The notes beneath the pieces were generated by a model. The model saw only the letters and a program-made list of their open reading frames with translations. It made no database searches and was not told where the DNA came from. From Bacteroidales bacterium (GTDB lineage: Bacteria > Bacteroidota > Bacteroidia > Bacteroidales > UBA4417), in the NCBI GenBank assembly GCA_030654075.1, contig JAURYB010000139.1, positions 19,418 through 83,417 of the forward strand: a DNA stretch of 64,000 bases, in the 5' to 3' direction. Shown here piece by piece: positions 9,211 through 16,604 of the stretch (position 1 is its first letter; each line of letters opens with the position of its first letter). A program made the translations under genes and the position numbers.

Positions 9211-10527
9211 TCATTCAAAAGTTGATACAGAGGAATTAAGAATTTGCACTAGCAATTGCAAACGATGGAGGTAATGAAGGAATTTGTGATTACCGTTATA
9301 TGTTCGGAGAATTGCCAGGTGACCGGAGATGAATTTGGGGATGTTGAGGATGACAGTACACTGGTTGAGGCGGATGGGAGGATCTGGAAGTTTGGTGGTA
9401 GAGAAGAAGGATTCGAGTTCGTCGAGGGGCCAAGACCTCATCCCTGGCCCTTCTCCTAAAAAAGGAGAAGGGTGACTTTCTAACATAAATTGGTGGTAAA
9501 GGGAGGAGATTGCTTCAGGCTGAGCCTTCGCAATGTAGTCCTTCGAATGAATAGGCAGAGTTGCATTAGGGAATACAGTGAATTGTTCGGGCTTGAAACG
9601 GATGAGGAAATCGGCAATATCGAGACCGGCTTCGCGTTCGGAGGTGGTTGCGACTTGTTCGAGAAGATTGGAGATAGTGACCTGGAGGCCGGATTTAGAA
9701 AGTTCGCCGGCTTTTAGTTTCCAATCATCATAGGCCTTGATATCGGGCCAAAGAGTTATGTGACGACCTTTGAGGACAGTTAAGACCTGGGAGGAGGTCC
9801 ATTTGCATCCGTGCTTTCCGCCGGTGGCAAGCCAGATGAATTGTGGAAAGTAAACTGAGGCTATGATAGCTGTCTTTTCGGATTCAACGATTGAGACTGG
9901 CAATTCAGGATGAAGTTTGAGGAGGTGTTCGCCGAAGAAACATTGATGTAGGTTGTACTCCTTAAGTTTGAGGGCAGAATGAGCCCAGGTGATGTGGTTG
10001 TAAGGTTGTTTAATCCTGCGGCCAGTGGTGGGATCATAGAGCATGATTTTGCCATCACGGATGTTGCCCTGGCAGTCGATCTGCCAGAAGACGGTGGAGC
10101 CGGGCCAGTTTTTGGAAGTTCCTATAAAATAGGTGTTGATGAGTTGGGTGACGGTTGTGGGATCGAAAATGGATTTGAGGAAAGTGATGAAGAGGTTGCT
10201 TTTATAATTGGAGTGGGAGGATTGGAAGATGGATTGAGGGATGAATGATAGCGGATTTGAAAATTTGGGAATTTGAAAATTTGAAAATGGGGAGATAGGT
10301 CGAAGAGCTTGGAGGCTGGTGGAGGATTGATCAGGATGATCGTGAAAATATTGTTTTGGGGTGTAGTGATATGTACAGTTTTGTTCGCGGTTACAACGAC
10401 CGACATGATCGGCCAAGTATTCACTGGTTTCGGTGTTAATGTACTTTGCGAATTGCCTTATTGCGCCACAAGATGGACAAGTGTGGCGGGTTGAGGGGGA
10501 TTTATAAGGCTCTAAGGTGAAGGGCAT
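9211..10527 (-). CDS. DUF6371-type protein with CHC2-like zinc finger (mobile-element replication, primase-related)
   Basis: The start chosen (MPFTLEPYKS, ATG at 10525-10527) begins the conserved domain; the frame is open for 26 more codons upstream but these encode low-complexity repeat DNA. Near the N-terminus CPSCG and a later GRCNREQNC give a four-Cys zinc-ribbon pattern like the CHC2 finger of primases. The middle contains VSIVESEKTAIIAS and WLATGGKHG, reminiscent of a Toprim-like region. Such proteins are common on Bacteroidota mobile elements. About 30 codons near the C-terminus come from a 100-bp repeat found again at 11725-11824; the normal-looking tail resumes after it. It is the last gene of the module. 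Confidence 0.65.
   Translation of the reverse strand: MPFTLEPYKSPSTRHTCPSCGAIRQFAKYINTETSEYLADHVGRCNREQNCTYHYTPKQYFHDHPDQSSTSLQALRPISPFSNFQIPKFSNPLSFIPQSIFQSSHSNYKSNLFITFLKSIFDPTTVTQLINTYFIGTSKNWPGSTVFWQIDCQGNIRDGKIMLYDPTTGRRIKQPYNHITWAHSALKLKEYNLHQCFFGEHLLKLHPELPVSIVESEKTAIIASVYFPQFIWLATGGKHGCKWTSSQVLTVLKGRHITLWPDIKAYDDWKLKAGELSKSGLQVTISNLLEQVATTSEREAGLDIADFLIRFKPEQFTVFPNATLPIHSKDYIAKAQPEAISSLYHQFMLESHPSPFLGEGPGMRSWPLDELESFFSTTKLPDPPIRLNQCTVILNIPKFISGHLAILRTYNGNHKFLHYLHRLQLLVQILNSSVSTFE
9436..9535. repeat. 100-bp composite repeat, copy 1 (inside the DUF6371-type gene)
   Basis: The unit has a hairpin (CCCTTCTCC, six A, GGAGAAGGG at 9448-9471), a GTGGTAAAGGG block, and a 28-base end from 9508 to 9535 that starts GATTGCTTCAG and ends CTTCGCAATG. 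The same order of blocks recurs at 11725-11824. Here it lies in frame within a coding sequence and adds roughly 30 residues. Confidence 0.75.
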
Positions 10528-10557
10528 GGCTTCAAAGTGAATAGTGAGTGTTGCAGG

Positions 10558-10632
10558 TGAGAATAGGGTGCGTACCAAGTGCGTACTGCGTACCGAGGTA
10601 CGCATTGGTACGCAGGTACGCAGAGGTACGCA
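10558..10632. repeat. Cluster of GTACGCA repeats forming a cruciform-like hairpin
   Basis: At least seven copies of GCGTAC or its reverse complement lie in 75 bp. TGCGTACC at 10587-10594 is followed after two bases by GGTACGCA at 10597-10604. Outside these, TGCGTACCAA (10569-10578) pairs with TTGGTACGCA (10605-10614). Two more GGTACGCA units follow at 10615 and 10625. It sits between the stop of the AAA ATPase gene and the start of the DUF6371-type gene. Confidence 0.85.
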
Positions 10633-10640
10633 GGCAAAAT

Positions 10641-11687
10641 TTAGGCATGTTTCTTAAGGCATTTACGAATGGCACCTTCTGTAATACTAAGTTGCAGAGC
10701 AATTGCTCGATTAGAAATTCCCTGGGAATGAAGGGCAAGTATTTGTTCAACACGAGCTGATTTTTCATTTTCTTCAACGTGTTTAAGGTGATCGGATTCG
10801 TTACCATACTCGATGAAGCTGAAATGAAGGAAGTTTGTTTCCTTGATGATTTCATAGACGATAATATTTTCGTTATCGTAAATATTTTCGCATGAGCGGG
10901 CCTTCAACTGCTTTACATAGCGCATATTTGGATCCCTGGTGCTGCGACCGATAGTGAATGCCGAGTCAGCAAAATTGGACTTCATCTTTGAGCCTTGCAG
11001 GTCGTTGAGGCTAATGGGTTGGGAACTGCTTGTCTTTCGGGTATGTTCCAGGCAGAGAATTGACAAACCATAATCAAATTTTAAGTCATTAAGGCGATCC
11101 ATAACTGGCTTGGCAGTCTGAGCCTTGTCGGTATCTGCTGAGATCAGGCGCGTCATGTTGTCAATAATGACAACCTGTGCACCAGTGCGATCGAGAAGAT
11201 TTACCAGGCTGACTATGAAATAGTCCTCATACGAAGTGCCTTCCGGGATCGAATAACGGGATTTGAATGAGATGCGGTAAAAATTCTCATTGAACCTATA
11301 TTCGTTTTCGAAGTTATCGGAATAGCGTTTCTGGAATTGTTTGTCCGAAAGCTCCAGGTCGATATACAAGACCTTTCGATTGTGGCTTATGGTATCAGCG
11401 ATCTGGACAGCATAAACTGATTTCCCGACGCCTGTATCGGCAAAAAGAATAGTGAGCTCGTTTTCGAACCAAAGAGAGTAGAATAAATCAGTGGGTACCG
11501 GCTGGCTTTTCGCATCGGACAGGCATTGGTTTGCTGTGCGGCAACGAAAGAAACCGGCTTCGAAGTTGGTTTCCGTGGGAGGATTTGCCATGGATAGGGC
11601 TTCGGCTTTGAGGCGGGCGAGGAGATCGAGGCCGGCTTGAGGGGTGGGAAAATTGTTGGTTTCATTCATAGCTTGTACAGTAGTCAT
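10641..11687 (-). CDS. RecA/RepA-like AAA ATPase with C-terminal HTH (mobile-element replication)
   Basis: The 348-aa protein has a RecA-like core: Walker A ADTGVGKS (around residue 94), Walker B VVIIDN (around 177), then LCLEHTRK and a LNDLQGSKMKSNFADS segment typical of RepA/KaiC-like hexameric helicase-type ATPases (AAA_25 group). The last 35 residues (SNRAIALQLSITEGAIRKC) form a helix-turn-helix. It probably loads on or unwinds DNA during replication of the element. It is on the same strand as the SSB-like and DUF6371-type genes, with the second composite repeat separating it from the upstream gene. Confidence 0.8.
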   Translation of the reverse strand: MTTVQAMNETNNFPTPQAGLDLLARLKAEALSMANPPTETNFEAGFFRCRTANQCLSDAKSQPVPTDLFYSLWFENELTILFADTGVGKSVYAVQIADTISHNRKVLYIDLELSDKQFQKRYSDNFENEYRFNENFYRISFKSRYSIPEGTSYEDYFIVSLVNLLDRTGAQVVIIDNMTRLISADTDKAQTAKPVMDRLNDLKFDYGLSILCLEHTRKTSSSQPISLNDLQGSKMKSNFADSAFTIGRSTRDPNMRYVKQLKARSCENIYDNENIIVYEIIKETNFLHFSFIEYGNESDHLKHVEENEKSARVEQILALHSQGISNRAIALQLSITEGAIRKCLKKHA

Positions 11688-11724
11688 TCAGTTGTCATTC
11701 AATGGTCATTAGGTTGAAAAAACT

Positions 11725-11824
11725 CACCCCCTAACCCCTCTCTTTAAAGGAAAGAGAGGGGTGACTTGCTAAGGTTAATTAGTGGTAAAGGGTGGGGATT
11801 GCTTCAGTCGGAGCCTTCGCAATG
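11725..11824. repeat. 100-bp composite repeat, copy 2 (intergenic)
   Basis: It has the same block order as 9436-9535: a hairpin (CCCCTCTCTTT then AAAGAGAGGGG at about 11736-11761), GGGTGACTTGCTAA, AGTGGTAAAGGG, then a 28-base end from 11797 to 11824 starting GATTGCTTCAG and ending CTTCGCAATG. It lies between the 155-aa gene and the AAA ATPase gene. Confidence 0.78.
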
Positions 11825-11830
11825 GCGTGG

Positions 11831-12298
11831 CTAAAGGATTGAGATTTGAAGAATGGTTTTTTCGTTGACAGCAGGTGGAATAAGCTGTTCGCCGGTGGCT
11901 TCATCGACGGCAATCATACCGGGTTTTAAGGTTTGGAGGAAGGATTCGCGGTCTTTGATGGCAGATTGAAGTTCATTCAGTTGAAGCCGGAAATCGTTCA
12001 AAATGCTGTCGTTGCAATTATCATAGATCCATTCTCGGCGACATGACTTGGTTATCCTGGCGCCGTATTGTTCGAATGTTTTTTCATGGTAATAATCTGC
12101 TTCGGCAATGACAGCATTTTTCACTGTGGTGCTTGTCCTGATGCCTTTGATGATTTCTTCCAGGTTTTTGAGCCTGACTTCCATTTGCAAGGGATAACAG
12201 TTTCCATTCATAATCTCTTCGATGGCCTGATGAATGAAGAATTCGCGTTCGCGTTTGGTGGAAGGGAACTTTGTGATGAGGGAGAGTGGGTTTTTCAT
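11831..12298 (-). CDS. Conserved-looking mobile-element protein of unknown function (155 aa)
   Basis: The start used is the ATG at 12296-12298 (MKNPLSLITK), 19 bp after the stop of the SSB-like gene; the frame is open further upstream but that part overlaps the SSB-like gene. The protein is mostly helical and charged (KREREFFIHQAIEEIM, LEEIIKGIRTST, FRLQLNELQSAIKDRE) with a C-terminal GMIAVDEATGEQLIPP segment. I do not recognise a family. Its position between an SSB-like and a RecA-like gene suggests a part in replication or recombination of the element. Confidence 0.6.
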   Translation of the reverse strand: MKNPLSLITKFPSTKREREFFIHQAIEEIMNGNCYPLQMEVRLKNLEEIIKGIRTSTTVKNAVIAEADYYHEKTFEQYGARITKSCRREWIYDNCNDSILNDFRLQLNELQSAIKDRESFLQTLKPGMIAVDEATGEQLIPPAVNEKTILQISIL

Positions 12299-12317
12299 GG
12301 GAATTTCGGAGTTAGGA

Positions 12318-12983
12318 TTAAAAAGGTAGATCGTCGGGATCTTCGTCACCGGTAATGATTGGATCCGGATCGATGGGGGCTTCATGTTCCGGAGGTGTGA
12401 CAACTTCGTTTGCCGGGACGGAAAGTTGTTTGTATTCCCTGGATGACATAATCTTATCACGAAGGAATTCGGGAAGGGTATCGAAAATCTCTTTTGAAAA
12501 AGAATTTACTGAAAAGATGACCGGAGGTAAAACCGGAGCAGGGCAGGAGAGACCTTTTGGAATTGGGCTTACTGAACTGATATCGGCGCGGATGTTTCCA
12601 TCAAGTTTCGTCTTGTGGATGATGTTTAGCATGCAGGGCTTGCCAAGCAATTTAGAAACATCAAAGTGCTTTGCTTCCTGCTCGGTAAATCCTTTGCCTC
12701 GCCAGGATTCGAGGAACTTACGAAGGGAAGCTTTCTCATGAAGGCTGAGCGTGAACTCCTTGCTGACCACATAAGGCTGTTCGCCATTTTCTTCTTTGAA
12801 AACTTTGGTTTCAGTAGGGAGTTCGAAAGTAAGCCGGACTTTATTGGCTTCTTTCTTTTCCCCTTTGTATTCATCAGAGATGGTGCCGATATGTATCATG
12901 CTGTAGCACCTGGCTACATAGTTACCGGCTTCGACTGGGGAGAAGGATTTTCCGCTGGTGTTGGAGGATGCGATGATTTCCAT
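12318..12983 (-). CDS. Phage-type ssDNA-binding-like protein with acidic DDLPF tail
   Basis: This 221-aa protein has an N-terminal region (AGNYVARCYSMIHIGT, KVRLTFELPTE, EFTLSLHEKASLRKFLESWRG) that resembles phage proteins annotated as replication or SSB-like (NGO0469/DUF669 type). It ends in an acidic tail, GDEDPDDLPF, the same form as the C-terminal tip of bacterial SSB that recruits partner proteins. I infer single-strand DNA binding during replication of the mobile element. The tail is directly visible; the fold is inferred from resemblance. Confidence 0.7.
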   Translation of the reverse strand: MEIIASSNTSGKSFSPVEAGNYVARCYSMIHIGTISDEYKGEKKEANKVRLTFELPTETKVFKEENGEQPYVVSKEFTLSLHEKASLRKFLESWRGKGFTEQEAKHFDVSKLLGKPCMLNIIHKTKLDGNIRADISSVSPIPKGLSCPAPVLPPVIFSVNSFSKEIFDTLPEFLRDKIMSSREYKQLSVPANEVVTPPEHEAPIDPDPIITGDEDPDDLPF

Positions 12984-13023
12984 GTTTTAAGGGATTAGGG
13001 GCTGGGGATTAGGATTTAGTGGG

Positions 13024-13293
13024 CTACAAATATTTACTAATGAGGTGCTTTTTTGAGGCTGGTAAGGTATTGATCGGTGTGAGTGGATTGAATGTATGAG
13101 CTTCTCTTATAGTGCGGAGGAGGTCAGTTATTTCTTCGCAGCGCTTTAGATCAAGAGGCGAATAGATTTCATATAACTTTTCGACAGCGTCCTGAATGGT
13201 TGCGATCTTAATAAATTCATCGGACCTGATTTTTGCATATGGATCTTCCTGGATGAAGAAAGAGGTGAAGGATTTAAAGAGGGATTTGAACAT
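13024..13293 (-). CDS. Small hypothetical protein of the mobile-element module (89 aa)
   Basis: The 89-residue protein starts with an amphipathic FKSLFKSFTSFF stretch, then a helical acidic middle (FIKIATIQDAVEKLYEIY, RCEEITDLLRTI). No family is recognised. It lies on the same strand between the HTH gene and the SSB-like gene, 40 bp before the latter, so it is probably part of the same transcription unit. A role as a recombination accessory is possible but unsupported. Confidence 0.5.
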   Translation of the reverse strand: MFKSLFKSFTSFFIQEDPYAKIRSDEFIKIATIQDAVEKLYEIYSPLDLKRCEEITDLLRTIREAHTFNPLTPINTLPASKKHLISKYL

Positions 13294-13419
13294 GATTGTG
13301 GGATTTGAAAATGAATAGCCTTTAGGGTTGAGATTGCTTTGGCTGAGGCACGAATGGATGAGGTTGCTGCAGGTGGAGCTCTTGCAATGCTGTGCTTAAC
13401 ATCAAGCGAATGGTTCTTG

Positions 13420-13707
13420 TCAGCGGACATCAGAAGTGAGGTTGCGGGTTGTGTTTTGTTCAATAAGCTTCATGACATCAGAAAGCTTGTAATAGATCTT
13501 TGCACCGATCTGGGTGAAAGGAATGCGCCTTTCATCGCGCCAGGTTTGAGCTGTGCGCTTGGAAATGTGCATGTAATCGATAAATTCGGGATTGTCGATG
13601 AGGACCTCCTCTGGCCTCTTGTGAAGGATTGAGACTTGAAGGTGTATCAAGTCCACTTTGGTAATGAGATCATGAAACTGATCTTTGGGAATGATGATTG
13701 CTTCCAT
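13420..13707 (-). CDS. Excisionase-like helix-turn-helix protein
   Basis: The 95-aa protein has a MerR-like winged helix motif: FIDYMHISKRTAQTWRDERR followed by IPFTQIGAKIYYKLSDV, the pattern of HTH_17/excisionase proteins used by Bacteroidota mobile elements. It would bind DNA to control excision or transcription. Four copies of a partly palindromic site (GTCTG..CAG) lie in the 420 bp upstream of its start, so it or a partner may be autoregulated. It is the first gene of the minus-strand replication module that runs down to 9211. Confidence 0.78.
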   Translation of the reverse strand: MEAIIIPKDQFHDLITKVDLIHLQVSILHKRPEEVLIDNPEFIDYMHISKRTAQTWRDERRIPFTQIGAKIYYKLSDVMKLIEQNTTRNLTSDVR

Positions 13708-13765
13708 ATACTTTTTTGTTTTAAAGATTGAGGAAGCAAAATAATATCAGAGAAAACTCAAAAAA

Positions 13766-13795
13766 AGTCTAAAAATGGACTGACCAGACCTTTTT
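13766..13795. promoter_or_regulatory. Operator-like site 1 of the GTCTG/CAGAC family
   Basis: At 13773-13795 AAAATGG, CTGACCAGACC and TTTTT form an imperfect palindrome. It is one of five related sites near the two regulator-like genes of the mobile module, about 65 bp upstream of the excisionase-like start. Confidence 0.5.
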
Positions 13796-13838
13796 AGAGG
13801 TTAATCGATTGATACTGAATAGGTATTTTACGAAACAG

Positions 13839-13861
13839 AAAAAGGCTAATCAGACTTTTTT
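13839..13861. promoter_or_regulatory. Operator-like site 2 of the GTCTG/CAGAC family
   Basis: AAAAAGGCTAATCAGACTTT with flanking A and T tracts; the core TAATCAGACTT is repeated exactly at 14120-14130. Confidence 0.5.
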
Positions 13862-14045
13862 GAATAGCGGCCAATTAAAAACAAAAATATTTCAAAATAT
13901 AGGTGAGGATAAAAAGCTCAAATTCTAAGCATTTTAATATAAAATAGCATTAAGATACTGTGATACTGTCAATTATAATAAAAATATAATAATAATTTTA
14001 TTTCATTTGTCAAAATCTTATTTCGAAAAAAAGAAAAACAAGTAA

Positions 14046-14068
14046 AAAATGGTCTGCCAGACCATTTT
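14046..14068. promoter_or_regulatory. Perfect 23-bp palindrome, operator-like site 3
   Basis: An 11-base arm AAAATGGTCTG and its exact reverse complement CAGACCATTTT flank a single C. It is the best copy of the five-site family. Confidence 0.65.
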
Positions 14069-14111
14069 GGTATTTAATTCGCTGAATTATACCACTTTAA
14101 AAATCAGATGT

Positions 14112-14132
14112 AAATGTCCTAATCAGACTTAT
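14112..14132. promoter_or_regulatory. Operator-like site 4 of the GTCTG/CAGAC family
   Basis: AAATGTCCTAATCAGACTTA lines up with sites 1-3; the core is AGTCTGATTAG on the minus strand. Confidence 0.5.
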
Positions 14133-14157
14133 TACTGTTTTAAAGAGGAAAATAAAA

Positions 14158-14174
14158 ACGCCCCGAAGGGCGCT
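14158..14174 (-). terminator. Rho-independent terminator of the RteC-like gene
   Basis: On the minus strand CGCCC, a short loop and GGGCG are followed by a run TTTTTATTTT, directly after the stop codon at 14176. Confidence 0.75.
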
Positions 14175-14175
14175 G

Positions 14176-15057
14176 TTATTTCATTTTGAACCGTTTGCCT
14201 TCTTTGGGGCGTTTCTCAACCCGGGAAGGGTCCAAAATTGTCAGAATGGTGCTTAAAGGAATCTCCTTCCCTTTTTTATCCAGGAAACCACGATTTATAA
14301 TTGCAGCAATCTCAGAAGGTGTAGCGTCGAGTATATTGCGCTCTTTCATTTGGTAGAAGACATCTACCAGATAGTTAACATTTCCATTTATTTTCATTTT
14401 GCTTGCAGGCATAGTTTCCGGTGATTTTTTAGATTTGAGTATTTCGGCTTTTTGAATTAAGGATTCTTTTTTTTCGAGTTTTTCTATTTCGAGTTCACAA
14501 AGCACATCGAAAGGTTTTTCCTTACAGGAAACGAAGTCAAGTGAATCTTCGCGATAGTCGAAGATCTGATCATGAAGAAACCCGATTTTTTCTTCATAGG
14601 AAGGATAATCCTTAAGTTGATCTTTTACAGTACGAAAACAGTATTCCCTCTCCTCTGTAAAGCTGCTTACAGACTTACGAAGATGAAAAGTACGATGATT
14701 GACAAGAGGTGAAGTTTGCAATTCATGCCTTTTCAGATCGATCTGGGAAATAAACTTGTAGTGCCGGTGATCAAGGTGCTTTGTATCGAATAAATCAACA
14801 TTAAGTTTGATTAGTTTCTCCAGGGAATTGATCCACTTCACAGGGTCTTTGACACGATCACACTGGTATCTCAGGAAAAGAGGGACTTCTGATAATCCAA
14901 TGGATATAATTTTTGCAAAAAGGGCTCTGCAATATTCCGGCGTGGAAAAATCCGAATCGATTAGAATTGCAAGCTCATCAGGAGGAGGATTACCTGAGAG
15001 CAAAAAAGGGTGTTCATCGAAATGAACGTGTGATAAAACTTGTTTTCCGGAAGTCAT
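14176..15057 (-). CDS. RteC-like mobile-element protein (tentative)
   Basis: The 293-aa soluble protein has an N-terminal helical part (FSTPEYCRALFAKIISIG, VPLFLRYQCDRVKDPVKW), a middle with FDTKHLDHRHYKFISQI, and a C-terminal part KINGNVNYLVDVFYQM, TPSEIAAIINRGF. This order resembles RteC-type regulators of Bacteroides conjugative elements, whose C-terminal domain is a winged helix. A copy of the palindromic operator lies about 60 bp upstream. It ends in a clear terminator, so it is its own transcription unit. Other options: an element-specific protein of unknown role. An 18-base stretch (14395-14412) is identical to one in the DUF302 gene. Confidence 0.45.
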   Translation of the reverse strand: MTSGKQVLSHVHFDEHPFLLSGNPPPDELAILIDSDFSTPEYCRALFAKIISIGLSEVPLFLRYQCDRVKDPVKWINSLEKLIKLNVDLFDTKHLDHRHYKFISQIDLKRHELQTSPLVNHRTFHLRKSVSSFTEEREYCFRTVKDQLKDYPSYEEKIGFLHDQIFDYREDSLDFVSCKEKPFDVLCELEIEKLEKKESLIQKAEILKSKKSPETMPASKMKINGNVNYLVDVFYQMKERNILDATPSEIAAIINRGFLDKKGKEIPLSTILTILDPSRVEKRPKEGKRFKMK

Positions 15058-15115
15058 ATAATGGTATTATTTGGTTTAAGATAAATTATAGCTAAGAATA
15101 CAATAGAGATGACGA

Positions 15116-15136
15116 GAGTCTAACCAGCGTTTTTAC
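15116..15136. promoter_or_regulatory. Operator-like site 5 of the GTCTG/CAGAC family
   Basis: AGTCTAACCAGCGTTTTT aligns with sites 1-4 and sits about 60 bp upstream of the RteC-like start. Confidence 0.4.
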
Positions 15137-15339
15137 GTGGTTTAATCATTTGACATTACTAGAAAGTATTTGTAAATTATCAACAGATTGAACTGTATAA
15201 AATTAATAAGTAAGGCAGTGAAAAATACGGCAGAAGGGTGAAAAAGTTTTCAACACTCAAATTGTGAATTACATTTTTAAAGGAGTAAATATTATTGAAA
15301 AAGAATTGTTACGTGCGCTAAAATGCACTAAAAATTCAC

Positions 15340-15550
15340 TATATTTGCAACAGGTAACAAAGCAGGTGAAGCAAAATAAGGGGATGAAAGAAAAGGGTTG
15401 CTTATAGAAGGGGGAGGAGTGAGATTTGCTCTCAAAGTCAATATTGATAAGGGTTACAGGAAGGTGGTTCATGAGCCCCCTTCTCCGCTTAAAAAACTTG
15501 ATTAAAAGAGCAAACCACTGAAAATGAGTACTTTTCAGTGGTTTTTTTGT
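15340..15550 (+). ncRNA. Putative structured small RNA with terminator
   Basis: A TATATTTG -7-like box (15340-15347) precedes about 200 nt that fold around a perfect 8-bp stem, GAAGGGGG (15407-15414) with CCCCCTTC (15476-15483). Outer segments GGGTTGCTT and AAGAGCAAACC can pair to extend a rod. It ends in a classic terminator. A long rod with unpaired middle is 6S-like in shape, but I cannot assign a family. Confidence 0.5.
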
Positions 15551-15552
15551 TT
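15512..15552 (+). terminator. Rho-independent terminator of the putative small RNA
   Basis: AACCACTGAAAA and TTTTCAGTGGTT form a 12-bp stem followed by a T-run (TTTTTTTG). Confidence 0.85.
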
Positions 15553-15863
15553 TCGGGAAAGCCGAAAAACGCATTAAAAAGTATCAGTTCAGGGGTTTAG
15601 TCGATGATTTAAAATTCAAATAGGCAAAGTTCACCGAATTGATTGCATATTATTCTATTGTTCTAGAACCTAATTTTCAATCTAAATTAAATGGCTTGAA
15701 AAGCGCAGCATGTAAGATCCTTTTTACAAAAAAGGATAAAATTTTTTTTGATGAGAGATGAACTTATTCAAAGAGAATTGCAGGAGCTAGATCGTATGTA
15801 AACTTCAAAGGTCGCTGGATAGAACTTCGAATAATTAAAGGTTAACATTATCAAAGACTAAAC

Positions 15864-15897
15864 AAAAGGTCTGCAATTCCAGTATTGCAGACCTTTT
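15864..15897. terminator. Strong bidirectional hairpin terminator
   Basis: AAAAGGTCTGCAAT (15864-15877) and ATTGCAGACCTTTT (15884-15897) are perfect 14-bp arms around a 6-base loop, with A and T runs on both sides. No obvious gene ends here, which hints at an unrecognised transcript or a lost gene. Confidence 0.75.
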
Positions 15898-16126
15898 AAT
15901 AATATTGCATCCCACCGTGTTGATTTATTGGTATTTTGATCAATATTTCTGGTAGCTTTAATTACTGTTGTGAGATAGTTTGAGTGGCCGAATGCTTTTA
16001 AACAGGCATCGGGGGGTAAGTGTTTTTCTACAATTCCAGTGAAAAAAATAACCCAAAGAACTCACCAATGCTGGAAGGAGAATTGTTTCAGCTAAGAATC
16101 TGACTAAATTTCTTTAAATGTAAATT

Positions 16127-16567
16127 TTAAATGGCTAAACCTTTCATCATTGTTTTAAATGAATTAAAAAGATTGGATGCTTCGCTAAAAAGAGCTTTAT
16201 CGTTTTTTACAGCTTTTAGCATAATTTCCATATTCATAGTAGAAATTATGGTTTTACCGTTTTCTTCATATAATGTAAGAGTACAGGGCATAAATACAGA
16301 GAATTCCGGATTTGATGTGAGCATCATGGATGCGGCTTTGGCCTGGCATATATCATAGATATATGTTTTCCTTTTGATAGGGAATCCTTTAGATTCGACA
16401 ATCTGATGGTAATTGTATGATTGTAACAGTGCGAAGTTGTGGGCTGCGCAAGCTGCCTCTACCTTATCTGCTATTTCTACGATTGGAAGATCGCTCTCCA
16501 TTTTCAATGTGAACATTTTAACCATTTTGCTTGCAGGCATTATGGATTCCAATATTTTTCGGAACAT
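16127..16567 (-). CDS. DUF302 domain protein
   Basis: The 146-aa protein matches the DUF302 pattern: an N-terminal strand-helix unit with a signature around HNFALLQSYNYHQIVESKG, then KRKTYIYDICQAKAASMML, then FMPCTLTLYEENGKTIIST and a C-terminal helix. DUF302 proteins bind small ligands or heme in other bacteria and often occur with sulfur or redox genes. It is the last gene of a minus-strand group with two DsrE-like genes and an ArsR regulator. No signal peptide is clear, so a cytoplasmic site is likely. The start is the ATG at 16567; an internal ATG (MVKMF) is also possible. Confidence 0.82.
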   Translation of the reverse strand: MFRKILESIMPASKMVKMFTLKMESDLPIVEIADKVEAACAAHNFALLQSYNYHQIVESKGFPIKRKTYIYDICQAKAASMMLTSNPEFSVFMPCTLTLYEENGKTIISTMNMEIMLKAVKNDKALFSEASNLFNSFKTMMKGLAI

Positions 16568-16604
16568 AAATCTTGTTATAAGTATTCAGTGATTAATTAG
16601 AAAT

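Larger units (their letters stand above)
13708..14175. other. AT-rich regulatory gap upstream of the excisionase-like gene
   Basis: This 468-bp non-coding stretch is very AT-rich and holds four related palindromic sites (13766, 13839, 14046, 14112) and, at its right end, a terminator for the RteC-like gene. The spacing and AT content would also fit an origin of replication with iteron-like sites. Confidence 0.5.
15058..16126. other. 1.07-kb non-coding region holding a putative ncRNA and a hairpin
   Basis: No convincing protein gene is seen; the open frames here lack family resemblance and overlap stem-loop structures. The region holds operator site 5, the putative structured RNA (15340-15550) and a strong hairpin (15864-15897). 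A 16-codon frame at about 15751-15801 (MRDELIQREL start) may be a gene remnant. Confidence 0.5.

Noticed and set aside
10558..10632. Possible CRISPR or riboswitch
   Set aside because: Units are 8 bp, directly adjacent and palindromic, without unique spacers or known aptamer features.
15340..15550. tmRNA or SRP RNA
   Set aside because: No tRNA-like T-loop ends or tag frame, and no SRP domain IV sequence is visible.
15269..15574. Minus-strand open frame of 101 codons in the ncRNA region
   Set aside because: No family resemblance, no promoter, and it overlaps a clear terminator hairpin and stem pairs that point to an RNA on the plus strand.
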